Shown: one piece after another, positions 1 through 12,004 of the stretch
Layout of the letters: each line of letters starts with the position of its first letter
Numbering within the stretch: position 1 is the first letter of the stretch
Source: Chamaecrista fasciculata
Lineage: Eukaryota; Streptophyta; Magnoliopsida; Fabales; Fabaceae
Length of the DNA: 64,000 nucleotides
NCBI GenBank assembly: GCA_003254925.1
Contig: QANZ01047229.1
Location: 1-64,000 of the forward strand
Reading direction: 5' to 3'
Notes under the pieces: generated by a model
What the model was told of the DNA's origin: nothing
Seen by the model: only the letters and a program-made list of their open reading frames with translations
The model's database searches: none
Translations under genes and position numbers: made by a program

Positions 1-42
1 CATATTTATAAAATGATTGGCCCTAGGGCACAATCTCCAACA
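1..42 (-). mobile_element. End of a long LTR, running off the window edge
   Basis: Positions 12-42 are the reverse complement of the first bases of the 2.1-kb solo LTR at 59615-61735; both share TTGGAGATTGTGCCCTAGGG after the initial TG. The LTR therefore begins at about 42 on the minus strand and continues left of the window. No polypurine tract lies next to it at 43-60, so it is probably a solo LTR or the 5' LTR of an element outside the window. Only the edge is visible. Confidence 0.75.
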
Positions 43-1084
43 TTTGGAACATGGAGCATAACAGAGGGACCAAAATAGGACTTTGGCCTATAATTTTTGA
101 TATATTCGTATTCCTTCCTCTATTTTTCAATTATTTAATAATATTTTTTAGAGTAAAAATTTAAAATAAAATTATTAAGTCCATGTTATTTACATTTTGA
201 TCAATGAGATAAAATATATAATCAAGACCCAAAAAATATAGATTTTGGTCCCTCCTACAGTATATATATGGGTAATATTTTTTGTGATTTAAAAATTTAT
301 GAACATATTTAAAAAACAGTAATGGAAAAAAATATATAATTCCTTCACCAAGACTTTACAATTTGGTCCTTCATCCAGTATATATATAAGTAATATTTTT
401 TGAAGTGTAAAAAATATACATATTGGTCCATCATTCTGTATATATATGGCTAATATTTTTTGTTCTGCAACTACTGAAGAAGAAAATTTAGAAAAATACA
501 TAATTCATACCCCATAAAATATACATTTTGGTCCCTTCTCTATTATATACATGGGTAATATTTTTTGTAGTATCAAAATTTTAAAATAAAATTAAAAGAC
601 AGTAAACAGGAAAAATATATAATCTAGTCCCAAAAAATTTACAATTCAGTACTCAAAAATTACATTTTGGTCCCACATTCACACCTTCATCCTCCTTTAT
701 CATAACACTCCAAAAATCTCTTTTATTAACTTTCTCCTTTAGCACAAATTTCGAGACAATCATTACTCATACCACTTTACTAACACCAAAACAAATACAA
801 AAATAACACTCATTATCCTCCTTTATTTTTACCATTTTTACCCCTATACAACTTTAAAATATCAATACAATTATTTCAACCTATCACAATCATTACATAC
901 CCTTTAAAATAATTTCACATAATAATTCCTCCTTTATCTCTCATTTTCCCAAACACCATTACTAAAAACCTTCTTTATAACACAAATCCTTTATATCTCC
1001 TTTATTAACTCTCCTCTTCCTTTATCCTCCTTTAACTTAACCTTCGTATCCAAATACACCTTGATACTAAAAGTAAGAACATTA
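43..1084. other. AT-rich intergenic repeats, no gene seen
   Basis: This stretch has several short direct repeats of the form 'tttggtccctc...gtatatatatgggtaatattttttg' near 240-290, 365-400, 425-460 and 530-560, which suggests a degenerate local tandem repeat of about 70-120 bp. From 660 on it is a C- and A-rich, low-complexity region. No convincing reading frame is present. Confidence 0.5.
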
Positions 1085-1680
1085 CAAACCGTACTAGAAC
1101 CAACACATTCAGAGGCATACTCATAAAGGTTCATAGAAGCTGGGGAAACATTTGTACTTCACGAGTAGACAACAACATATCAGTCCACCATTGAGGAAAT
1201 CATTTTTACTGCTGGATTAGGGCATGTGCAGGAGCTATTCCAAGTCTTTTAATTTGATTTCGAATTCTCTCGATACCATCAAGACCAACTAGAATAGTAA
1301 GTCAAATTTTATAGTTACCAATTGGATTTATTTTCCATGACTTGGCCCAGAACAACAATCACAGTTGGAAGTGATAGAACCACAAATTGTCAATCTTTGA
1401 CGAAATAGAAAGACCAAACCAAACAACTCTGAAAAAATCATAAGAAAGATATGAGTTATAGAGTCATCATTGCTACCACGGAAGGGGCACTCAATATATA
1501 GGACAGTTTAGAAAGTGGGCATTAATATTGGTGACGGTTGGTAGAGTATTGTGCCACAATTTTCACACAAAGGAAAGAATCCTATAAGGCACTTTGCATC
1601 TGGATAATAAGACTTGTACAACAACAAATAACCAACTGTTGCGGTATATGATCCAAAAGCTAACAACTAACCATAAGAGG
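1085..1680 (-). pseudogene. LINE fragment: zinc-binding region downstream of RT
   Basis: Read on the minus strand, 1500-1380 encodes CPFRGSNDDSITHIFL followed, after a frameshift, by VVWFGLSISSK. This is the pattern of the zf-RVT zinc-binding region at the 3' side of plant L1-type LINE ORF2 (Cys, then a D-S-I-x-H block, then V-W-F/W). The rest is broken by stops and shifts. It is the opposite orientation to the LINE at 1850-3480, so it is a separate insertion. No ends or target duplication were recognised. Confidence 0.55.
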
Positions 1681-1849
1681 GTGTAGATGCACCCATAAGA
1701 GCTTATTGGGGATGATCAAAATACCCAGACCCATGGGGACCCTAAAATTTTACCCTATGGACCCGGACCCAACCTTAACGGGTCTGGATCCGGGTATTGT
1801 GGTACCCTACCCACCATACCCTATCAATAATAATAAATACTTTTTATAT

Positions 1850-3480
1850 CCTCCAAGTATCTCTCCATTGTATCATGAATTGTGTTTCTTCAGCCTCGTT
1901 TAATCTCCTTTTTAATGGTCAGATTTCTTCGGAGATTGAGGTTAGACGGGGTCTGAGACAAGGTGATCCTCTTTCCCCCCCTATCTGTTTATTATCTGCA
2001 AAATTGTTCTTTCTTGTCTTGTCTCAGATGTCGATGGAAGGAACGAATGTAAAGGCATAAAGTTCGCTATAAGAGGTCCTACTGTCACTCACCTTCTGTA
2101 TGCAGATGATCTGATCTTGTTCTTCAGGGCTGATGATGATTCACCTCACTTTCTTAATGGTATCCTTAATGACTTCTGTACCATAGCAGGTCTAAACATT
2201 AACGTTCAGAAGTCCAATCTCATCTTAAGTCCTAACACCTCGCGGTTGAAGAAAGTTGAGTTAGTCAACCTGTTTGGGGTGGATGCCTCTAACAAATTGA
2301 GTAAGTATTTGGGAGTCTTTGTTGATGACAAGCATGACCTCAAACGAAATTTTGAGGACCTTCTCCAGAAGATTAACAATCGGCTGGAGGGATGGAAAAG
2401 TAAATTCCTCTCTCAAGCGGGTAGGCTCACGCTTATAAAATCTGTTATTCAGTCGGGTCCTGTGTACAAAATGTCGTGTTTCAAGGCTTCGAGGAAAGTG
2501 ACTGACACCATTAACAATACAATGACTAACTTTTTCTGGGGCTTCAACAACGAAAAAAAACGGATTCATCTTCTCAATTGGGCGATTGTTTTCAAAAAGA
2601 AGAATGAGGGTGGTCTCGGTCTTAGAGATGTTGGGTTAGTCAATAAGGCCTTCTCGCTAAGCATACTTGGAGGATACTTGAGAGACTGTAGTCTATGGTT
2701 GTCCAATGGGTTTGTAACAAGTATATTGTCCCCTACTCGGATTTTGAATTCAAGCCTTGTTCTTTGCCTTCCATTGTTTGGAGAGGGTTAAAGGATAGTG
2801 CCCGGCCCCATCATCACGGATCACATTAAATGGAGGTTAGGCAGGGGGGATAGGGTTGATGTCAGAAGTAAATTCTGGGAGGGTCACATCGCTGGTTCCC
2901 CCTCAAGGATTTTTGTTAACGATCTGATTGACCATAATTCTTATTCTTGGGATGTTGGGAAAATTAGTCGGATCTTCTCTAGGGCCGACACAGATGCCCT
3001 TCTTAACATGTAGGGATCTATACGCCATTCTCCGGACACGTGTGTTTGGACTCTTTTTTCCACTAGGTCTACAGTGTTGCTGTGGGTTTCGATCTGCTTC
3101 GTCAAGTGGGTCATCCGGGTAATGGTAATAACTCTATTAACTCCTTTCCTTGGAAAGATTTCTGGAAGACGAAGGTTCCGCCAAGGATTCTTCTCAATGT
3201 CTGGAAGATTTATAATGATGGTATTCCCACTTTCACCAACCTTAACAGACATCACCTTCACTGTGACATTATCTGCCCACTTTCACCAACCCATTATAAT
3301 TCTACGGCGAGACGGATGACTCGATCTCGCACACTTTTTTGCGTTGTAGTTTTGCCAGAGCGGTCTGGTTTGGACTATCGTTTTCGGTCAAGAGTGACTA
3401 GCGGGGAGGACACTTGCAGCGGTGGCTTTATGGTTGGATTCGTCATTGGAAAAGAAACAAGGAGCGATTTGAATTGAATT
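1850..3480 (+). pseudogene. 5'-truncated L1-type LINE, reverse transcriptase part
   Basis: This is ORF2 of a non-LTR retrotransposon, which copies its RNA at the target site. The RT block opens with a G-x-x-Q-G-D-P-L-S motif at about 1945-1975 and the catalytic LLYADDLILFF at 2093-2125. The thumb follows (GWKSKFLSQAGRLTLIKSV at about 2390-2445), then a zf-RVT region (FWKTKVPPRILLNVWKIY at 3160-3215). The endonuclease half is missing, as is common for LINE insertions. A frameshift near 2060-2100, a stop at 2789 and several shifts after 3000 disable it. The RNase H tail is also missing here; a similar tail lies at 62705-63095, but nothing shows the two came from one insertion. Confidence 0.85.
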
Positions 3481-4114
3481 TGACAAGTCGACAGCCTTAT
3501 TTATTGATTTATGCACTCCACCCACGCCAAATTGGCGTGGTAAAAGAATTTCTAAAAAAGTTCATTTTAAGTGAAAAGGAAAAAAAAGTAGTTTTTACTT
3601 TTTTTTTGTAAGGAAAAAGTATTCTTTTGGTCCCCAAATTTTATACCAACTACTAATTTTGTCCCAATTATTTTATTGTGTTCAATTTCATTCCCAATGT
3701 CTCATATTTTGATTAATTTTATTCTTAGACCAATTTTTTCAATAAATTAATAAAAACTTTTATTTTATTTTTTAATCTGAGTTAGAATTTTGAATTTCTT
3801 TTTATATTAATTTTACATTACATAGGTCATTAGTCACATAGAATTCATCAATACTATTTGATGAAAATAAGAATTAATAATAAAATTAACAAAGATATAA
3901 AAAATTGTAAACGAAATTGATCACAACAAAAGAATATGATAAGATTGATAAGTATTTTTTTTTTTATAAAAAGGACACAGAGATATTGACGTCAAAAGAA
4001 CCAAGACTTCTGGAGTTTTGGTTGACTTATGGCCCAATAATGCTGCACCAAACAGATGGGCCAATAATGGTTAAAACCTGACAAAAAAATTAATGGTTAA
4101 AAGAAATTTTTGAA
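3481..4114. other. AT-rich intergenic DNA
   Basis: No gene is seen. A short perfect palindrome, cacgccaaattggcgtgg, lies at 3523-3540 just after the LINE remnant. Fragments of 'tttggtccc...' repeats at 3628-3730 resemble the arms of the MITEs downstream. Confidence 0.4.
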
Positions 4115-4592
4115 GGCTAAAGTCTCAAATTGGTCCCTTATTCACGTGATAGACTCCAAATTGGTCATTTATTTTTCATTTGTCTTAGATTAGTCTAACA
4201 TATTTTCATATTATTTCAAATTGATCTGATATATTTTCATATTGTTTCAAATTGGTCTAAAACCTACTTCTGAGACATAATTTAATCTCATTTCCTAGTG
4301 ATATTCACTAGGTCAATAAAGAATTCTTAAAGAGTTATCACATAGTTTCAAATTCATCGCATTTGATTTTGAAACAAGAGAGATATGACCAATTTTATTT
4401 GTTTGACGGTAAAATGAGTCAGCCACTTTTAGAATTTGATTTAATTATATTGTTCATAATCCCAAAGTACTAGTATAAAAAACTCGTAACCATATATTCG
4501 TCATATTTGAGTTTAAAATGAGAGAGATATGACCACATTTAATAATTTGAAATCCACCCCATACATGAGGAACCAATTTGAGATTTTGGCTG
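4115..4592. mobile_element. MULE-type MITE with 9-bp target duplication
   Basis: The terminal inverted repeats are GGCTAAAGTCTCAAATTGG at the left and the reverse complement of CCAATTTGAGATTTTGGCTG at the right. The flanks carry the same 9 bases, ATTTTTGAA, at 4106-4114 and 4593-4601. A 9-bp duplication is the mark of Mutator-like elements. The 478-bp body has no coding capacity, so it depends on a transposase elsewhere. Relatives lie at 5719-6480 and 24298-25035. Confidence 0.75.
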
Positions 4593-5718
4593 ATTTTTGA
4601 ATCTGATCTTTAATTTATTAATTATTAGTAGGTGTGCTCTTGCGACAATTCAACATTTGCTTTCTTTGCTATTATTCTTCGAATTTCCCAAACCAAAAAA
4701 ATGAATGAAAATCAACTAATCGGTTGTTGAATAATCAAAATATACAATTTAATCCCTAAAATATTTTAATTGTCAACTATTTGGTCCTTACTGACAATTC
4801 GATCCCTGAATTTGAACTGATTTTAAACATTTTAGCCCCTGAATTTGTACTAACTTAATACTTTTTGGTCCTTAAATTTGGACTAAAGTTTTATATTTTT
4901 GGTCCTCAAAGATCAAATCATTGACAACTGCAATATTTCAGATACTGAGTTGTATATTTTAATTATGCAGGGACTGAATAGTTAACTCAGTGGAAATTTA
5001 AAAACAAAATAGTAGGTTTACTCATTTTTCTTTATTATTACATGTATTTGTAAATTTTTCACACCGCAAATTCTGTCCCTATTGTAATTTATTTTCTACA
5101 AATTTAATTAGGGGAGTTTTTATTCCATTTCTTTCCTTAAAGAGATTTGAAATAATGATTGTTTTTATGACTTTAACTTTGACAATTAAGTATAAATTAT
5201 TGCAATTTTAGGGGAGACCTGTCCTCTGCAATGTGAAGGTTTTGGGTGCATCACGGAATAGAAAAGATCTGCATTTTGTACTTGGAGCCTTGTTGACTAA
5301 TAATTGTGGTATATATACAATATACCTTCTCTTTTTCTTTCAGCTTCAAGTTTTATTACTATTTTGTTTTTGCTTCTTCGTATTAAAAGTGAACCACTAA
5401 AAGAAAGACATATATATATATACCAGGGGCTTTGCGTGACGCAAATATGTATGTAGAATAAATAAGGGACTAAATTGTTAACTTAGTAAAGAAAGAAAGA
5501 CCAAATAGTAAATTTTCTCTTATTTTTGATTTCATAGACTATAGTTTTAAACATGGACGACCAGAAAGGAGTGGAGCCATATAATATAAGATATATATGG
5601 CGAAAATTGTGATGCAAAAAATCTTTCAAAGAAACAAGTGTTGCTGAAATTGTGACCGTAATTGAAGGTTGTCACAAACTTTGCAATATGGAAGTTTAGA
5701 AAACATCCATAAATTAAA
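4593..5718. other. Intergenic DNA with MITE-like remnants
   Basis: At 4735-4995 inward-facing copies of 'tttaatccct...ggtcctta' and 'gggactgaatag' form a degenerate TIR-like unit. The rest is AT-rich, with a (TA)n run at 5408-5421. No gene is seen. Confidence 0.4.
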
Positions 5719-6480
5719 GGTCAAAACCTCAAATTGGTCCCAACTGTTTGGGGTAGATTTTAAATTGGTCCTAAATGTTTCATTTGTTTCAGATTCGTCA
5801 TACATGTTTCCATAATTTCTCAAATTGATCCCAAACAAATGAATATGATCATATCTCTCTTGTTTCTAGTTCGAATGTGACATCCAGAGTTACGAGTTGC
5901 TTTTGACGAGTATTAATTTTCTCTGTTTAGTTGGGGTTGTCAACATACAAGGTCAAATCGAGTCCGTAAGTAGATCGTTCATTTCATGGTCAAATAAGCG
6001 AAATTGGTCATATCTCTCTCATTTCAAATCTAAATGGGACGAGTTCGGAATTATGTGTTAACTCTTGAAGAATTCTTTTTTTGTCCAATTGAGACGGTCG
6101 ACAAATGAGGGATGTGATTTGACTTCATTTGCTGACGATATCAACTACACATAGAAAGAATTTTTCAAGAGTCAACACATAATTTTGAACTTGTTGTATT
6201 CTAACTTGAAACGAAATAAATATGCCTAACTTTGCTTGTTTGATCGTGAAACGAGTGATCCACTACTAGACCCAATTTAACCTCATTTATTGACGGCTCT
6301 AATTGGATAGAGAAAACATTTGTCAAAAGCAACCCGTAGCTCTAGATTCGTCACTTTCGAACTTAAAATGAGAGAGATATGACCACATTTAGTAGTTTGG
6401 GACTAATTTAAGAAATTATAGAGACATTTAGTACCAATATGAAACAAATAAAACATTTAGGACTAATTTGGATTTTGACC
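5719..6480. mobile_element. MULE-type MITE with 9-bp target duplication
   Basis: The inverted ends are GGTCAAAACCTCAAATTGG at the left and GGTCAAAATCCAAATTAG read from the right. The flanking duplication TAAATTAAA is exact at 5710-5718 and 6481-6489. The 762-bp body is non-coding and its two arms are loosely complementary (runs such as tatctctc and gagagata face each other). It is in the same family as 4115-4592. Confidence 0.8.
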
Positions 6481-7364
6481 TAAATTAAAATAACACATTG
6501 TATTAAACTGTAGAAACAACCATGTTGTTTCCTTTTAGTCATTCAAAAATGTGGATAACCGTCTAAATTAAAAGCGTAAAATGTAGTCCAAACAGTTTCC
6601 ACCATGGTGTTCCTTCTAATTGGTCACAAAAGTCTTTGTTATTAATACAAACAAAAGTATTAACCATTCCCTCCACCCTCCAAGTAATGAAAACACTTAT
6701 ATACAAAACCTTTTAAATAAGCAACAAGAGGTTAAAACATATTTGTTTGTAGAAGGAAATATTGTTAAAGTGAGTTCTCCAAGACATTAAAAAAAATTCT
6801 TTGATAAACTAAGATTGAGTTGGGGTTTTATCTAGTTTACCAAAGGTGTTTAGGGAGAATGTTTGCAAAGATAATTCGTAGAGGGATCCTCTGTGATTTT
6901 ACCTGAATATAAGATTATAAGTAGAGAAGGCAACATGTAAGGTACCCGATATATATACTTTTTAACTTTTTGTATCTGTATTTGAAAATCACTGTTAAAT
7001 ATGATATGAATTGTTGATCTGTATAAGCTAACAATTAATCTTAGTCACTTATATTCTAAAAACTAGCAAACACCTTCAAATCCGTAATCTAAAAGCCAAA
7101 ATCAACAATAATCCAACAGTTTATGAATCATTGAATGTAGCTCAATATAATTTAAGTTGACCCTTTCATTGGTTATGTTATATGATTATGGCCTGCAACA
7201 AATTAATTTACCATATTTTCTCATCTCTTAATTAGTCTCGATATACCTCCTTTCAATTATATGTTGTGAAAATCCTACAAATCATGTATAGTAGCCTATA
7301 AAAAATTATTATTATTATTATTATTCAATGGCTTCTTTATGTTGCAACTTGTGACTATTTCAGA
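6481..7364. other. Intergenic DNA upstream of NLR1
   Basis: The DNA is AT-rich and no gene is seen. It should have held the promoter and 5' end of NLR1, but I cannot point to a convincing TATA box or start codon. An (ATT)n run lies at 7308-7325 and a tttcag acceptor-like site at 7359-7363, just before the first NLR1 coding similarity. Confidence 0.4.
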
Positions 7365-9381
7365 ATGTTATAGCCAACCCTGTTGCGTGTTGCTACCAAT
7401 CTTGCCCAAAGATCGTTGGATGGAGCATTAAGGGAAGTTGATTATTTGTGTTGTTTCAATAATTATGTCCAAAGCTTTGAAGAGGAGCAGGACAAATTGT
7501 CTGCAAAACTAAAAGGAGTGGAAAAAGATATTGAAGATGCCAGAAAAAGAAATGAGAACCGAATTGAGGACGAAGTTCGATTATGGAGGGAAAAAGCCAA
7601 TGGTCTTGTTAATATAAAAGATGCCAGAACAAAGAAGAAGAACACTCAAAGACTTTGTGGTCTAGAATTGCTAATAATGAAGGGAAGATACTTATAATAT
7701 TGGATGACATATGGACAAAGCTAAACCTTAGAGACATCGGGATTCCTTCTGATCATGAGCAGAAGAATTGCTTTGTGTTGATAACCACACATGATTCAAA
7801 AGTTTGTAAAGACATGGGGTGCCAACGAATGATCCAACTACGGAAGTTGAGTGACAATGATGCATTGGTTCTTTTCATAAAATTTTTCTTAGTGATGATG
7901 AATCCTCCGGTGAATTCAAGGATGTGTCGAGAGAAATTGTGAAGGAGTGTGGAGGACTACCAGTTGCAATTGTAGCATTAGCATGCACAATAAAAAATTG
8001 GCCTGTAGGAGATATGAAGGCAGCTTTGACAAGCTTGCAAAATTCTGAGCCATTGCACGGTGTTCATGAAGATTTGACAAAGGTCTATAGAAGTTTGAAG
8101 TTAAGCTATGACAACCTAAAGAATGAAAAGGCTAAAGAACTCTTTCTATTATGTTCTATGTTCCCAGAAGATTATGAAATTCCCATAGAACTTTTAAGTA
8201 AGCTTGGTATAGGGGTGGCCTCTTTGGGGAAGTAGACAAATACTATGCAGCAAGAAGCCAAATGCTTGCAATTAAAAATGAACTCATTGATTTATCTTTG
8301 TTGTTGATGGATAATGAAGAATATGTGAAGATGCATGACATGGTTCGTGAAGTGGCTTTATGGATAGTGTTCAGAATCATGAATCAATAGTCAATCTTCC
8401 TTTATTAAGTTAGTTGGTCAGTATATTTATTAGGTGGTTGAGTAGATGGATATTAAATGTATTAGCATTTTCCTTGTGTATTTATATGTGTGATAGGCTT
8501 CATTGTGTATTGTATCAATCCAATCTTATTCAATGAAATCTATTTTCAACAGATAGCTGGTGTAGAAATTCAAACCATCACTAGTCCGAAAACAACTTTG
8601 AAAGCCAACACGCGATATTTGTTTTGGAACACTCAGGACTTGCCAAGTCAGTTTGAGTGTAAGAAACTCGAAGTTCTCTTACTCAGGATAAATGGAAAGG
8701 ATACTATGGAAATCCCAGATACATTCTTTGTAGAGATGATGAAGCTCAAAGTGTTGTATTTATTATCTAATCCGTTTTATAGAGCTTCAAATGTTCTATC
8801 ACTACCACAATCAATTGAGTCATTGAAATATATCCGAGCTCTCACTTTAAAGGGTTGGAAATTAGATGACATCTCTATTTTGGGAAAGCTACAAAGTCTG
8901 GAGAGCCTTGAGTTGCATTGGTGTTCAATCATTGAATTCCCAAAAGAACTTAAGAAACTAAGCAAGTTGAAGTTGTTGGGTTTAAGACGATGCACAATTG
9001 GAAGGAATAACTCTTTGGAAGTGATTGAAAAGTGGACAGTCCATGGATGCCCTGAACTGAAGCATATAATATCAAAGGAGGAAGAGGATTGCAAGCGTAT
9101 CAATGGAAGCTTCAGTCTCCCAAGACTGGAGGAGATTGAAATCTGGGATTTCCACCAACTGGAATTTATCATTCCATTCACTTTTTTTGGGGATCTTGAA
9201 AAGTTAAAATATGTGAATATAAAAAGTGCTCCTGAGTTGAAATATGTTTTTGGAAAATGCCATAGTGAAGGTAATTCATCAAATAATGATGACAAGCTTC
9301 ACGTTGATCTCTCTGGTTTGGAATTTCTGTGCCTCCAAGATGTACCAGAGATCATCAGTATTTATTCATATGGAGAAAAAC
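7365..9381 (+). pseudogene. NLR1: CC-NB-ARC-LRR resistance gene, 5' half, broken
   Basis: CC-NB-ARC-LRR proteins are intracellular immune receptors that detect pathogen effectors. The order seen is: coiled-coil (7383-7615, rich in Glu/Lys, LKGVEKDIEDARKR); kinase-2 KILIILDDIW (7687-7716); RNBS-B (CFVLITTH); GLPL as GGLPVAIVALA (7950-7982); RNBS-D ELFLLCSMFPEDYE (8140-8180); MHD as YVKMHDMVREVALW (8321-8362); then leucine-rich repeats to 9381. The motifs fit the RPS2/At4g27190-like branch. Breaks: the P-loop and RNBS-A are missing (deletion at about 7615-7655); frame changes occur near 7383, 7655, 7885 and 8216; and a 184-bp solo LTR splits the exon at 8368-8551. The exon resumes for 20 bases after the element at 9382-12004. 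It is clearly a pseudogene. Confidence 0.88.
8368..8551 (+). mobile_element. Solo LTR inserted in the NLR1 exon
   Basis: The 184-bp insert begins TGTTCAGAAT and ends TTTTCAACA. It is flanked by an exact 5-bp duplication GATAG at 8363-8367 and 8552-8556. Taking the insert and one GATAG out rejoins the reading frame as ALWIAGVEIQTI, which is the expected sequence just after the MHD motif. Size and ends fit a small Ty1-copia LTR left after LTR-LTR recombination. The strand is a guess. Confidence 0.85.
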
Positions 9382-12004
9382 AAGTAAAATAACTTTCCGG
9401 TCTTTGATTTATGCACTCGCTGACAGATAGGTCCCTGAATTTTATGCATTGCACTAGCCGGTCCCCGAAATTAGCAAACGCCTAACTAATTGGTCCCTCC
9501 GTCATATTGTCGTTACAAAAAAGTTGACGTGGCCATAACGGACGCTGATGTGTCCCGTTATGCGCTGACGTGTCCCGTTGTGGCCACGCCCGTTATGTTT
9601 TTTTTTTAAAAAAGAGCTGTCACGTCATAAAATAGCGACACATCAGCATTTTCTCATTGTACTTATAGGTCTCTGACCCATTTTTATTCCATTATTCTCA
9701 ATTCCCCCTCTTTTTCATCATTTTCATTCATTTTAGTCCCAAATCCTCAAAATAAAATTATAAAGTGTCCCAAAACTTTTCCAAACATTCCAATTTAGTC
9801 CTTAAAAATATTTAAAACCCTAAACTCTAAAACCCCAAACCTTAAAACCCCAAAATCTAAAACTTCAAACCCTAAACTCTAAAAAAAAGTCTGAGTTGAA
9901 CAATTAGGCCCTTGACCCATCTTTATTTATATTATCCTCAATTCCCCCTCTTTTTTCTCATCTTCATTCATTTTAGTCCCAAATTTTCAAAATAAAATTG
10001 TAAAGTGTCCCAAAACTCTTTCAAACATTTCAATTTAGTCCTTAAAAAATATTTAGAACCCTAAACCCTAATCCCTAAAAACCCAAACCTGAAACCCTAA
10101 ACTCTAAAATCTTAAATCCTAAAACTCTAAACCCTAAATCCTAAAGTCTTTAAAAATATATATATTTTTTAATTTTCATATATTGTCAAATTCCCAAAAC
10201 ACCCCTCTAAAACCTAAACCACCACCATCATCATCCTTCTATGATTGCCGCTTCCACACTTCAACCACCATCATCATCCATCTTTGCGAGATCGCTGCTG
10301 CCACACTTCAACGCCAACGCTTCAACACTTCAACGTCTTCGCCTTCATCCTCACCATCGACGGCAAAATTGATTTGGCGGTGGTGGTGACGAACTGATTT
10401 GTTTGTTTGTTTGTTTCTCCTAAATCGTTGTTTGTTTGTTTCTGATTTTTTGATCCGTGCGATTTGAGAAATGTGATTTGCAATTTGCGATTTGAGAAAT
10501 GCGATTTGCGATTCGAGCTGGAGATGCGAACTGTGACGGAGGTGGATTTGCGATTTGAGATTGAGAAATGTTGACGGCGGAGGAAGAGGGCGGTGGCGAG
10601 GCTGAGGTGGACGGAGATTCGGAGGAAGAAGAAGAAAGAGGGGCTCGACGAATGATGTTGATGATGATAACTGATTTTTGTGCAGATTTTTGTGATGGTG
10701 ATGTTGGGGTGAGGAGGATGGGGATGAAGAAGATGAACACTTCGTGACCTGCTCCTTTTTTTATTTTTTATTTTTTTTTTCAATTTTTGGGATGAGGAGG
10801 AAGAAAATGATGATGTTGATGATGATATGAGATGTTGATGATGATGATCTGAAAAAAGGAATATGGGAAGATTAAGATTAAAAAAAATTTAAGATGAAGA
10901 TGAAAAAAAATGTGATGTTCTTTGGGTTTTTAATATTTTTAAGGACTAAATTGAAATGTTTGAAAGACTTTTAGGACATTTTATAATTTTATTTTGAGGA
11001 TTTGAGACTAAAATGAATAAAGATGAGGAAAAAGAGGGGGAATTGAGAATAATGGAATAAAAATGGGTCAAGGATTCAGACATTTTTTTGGAGTTTAGGG
11101 TTTTAGGTTTTAGTGTTTTAGGGTTTAGTGTTTGGGGTTTTAGAGTTTAGGGTTTTAAATATTTTTAAGGACTAAATTGGAATGTTTGGAAGAGTTTTGG
11201 GACACATTATAATTTTATTTTGAGGATTTGGGACTAAAATGAATGAAAATGATGAAAAAGAAGGGGAATTGAGAATAATGGAATAAAAATGGGTTAGAGA
11301 CCTATAAATGCAATGAGAAAATGTGATGAATGCTGAAACTTCCAAAGGTTTTGGGATACTTTACAATTTTATTTTTAGGATTTGGAACTAAAATGAATGA
11401 AGAAGATGAAGAAGAGGATTAAAAAAGAGTTTTAGGGGATTTAGGGGTTTTGGGACCAAATTGCAAGAGAGTAGTTTTAATGAGGTGTCAAGTGAAAATG
11501 AGATGGATATTAATTTTGGGACCAAATTGCAAGAGAGTAGTTTTAAGGTTTTAGGGTTTCAGAGTTTAGGGTTTAGGGTTTTAAATATTTTTTAAGGACT
11601 AAATTGAAATATTTGGAAGAGTTTTGGGGCACTTTATAATTTTATTTTGAGGATTTGGGACTAAAATGAATGAAGATGAGGAAAAAGAGGGGGAATTGAG
11701 AATAAGTGGCTGGATCAATTAAGGGACCGCAAAGTACACTGGCCAAAACGCAGGGACCGGAAAATACACTACAACAATGCTGATATGTCTCTATTTATCT
11801 ATGTGACACAATTTTTTTTTCAACATAACGGGACACATCAGCGTCCGTTATGGCCACGTCAGCATTTTTGTAACGCCAATATGATGGAGGGACCAATTAG
11901 TTAGGCGTTTGCAAAATTCGGGGACCGGCTAGTACAATGGGTAAAATTCAGGGACCTATATGTCAGCGAGTGCATAAATCAGGGACCGGAAAGTTATTTT
12001 ACTC
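9382..12004. mobile_element. 2.6-kb non-autonomous TIR/foldback element
   Basis: The ends are inverted copies: AGTAAAATAACTTTCCGGTC at the left (9383) and its reverse complement at the right (to 12003). Inversion continues inward for well over 100 bp (9383-9600 against 11790-12003). Inner arms at 9660-10150 and 10910-11700 are also inverted and carry repeated AAACCCTA/TAGGGTTT-like blocks. The middle (10180-10740) is low-complexity (gat)n/(atc)n DNA whose open frames look accidental. There is no transposase. The TIRs resemble the MULE-type MITE at 36688-36994. No clean target duplication remains. The NLR1 exon reads through as YGEKQNLKATE when the element is removed. Confidence 0.8.

Noticed and set aside
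8777..9295. 172-codon minus-strand open frame
   Set aside because: It is the shadow of the NLR1 LRR exon on the plus strand, which has clear LRR spacing.
10183..10783. Open frames on both strands in the middle of the TIR element
   Set aside because: They are low-complexity (gat)n/(atc)n sequence with Ser/His-rich or Lys-rich text and no domain; they overlap on both strands.
9810..11600. Interstitial telomere array
   Set aside because: The blocks are irregular, are inverted in the two arms of a transposon and recur in its second copy, so they belong to the element.
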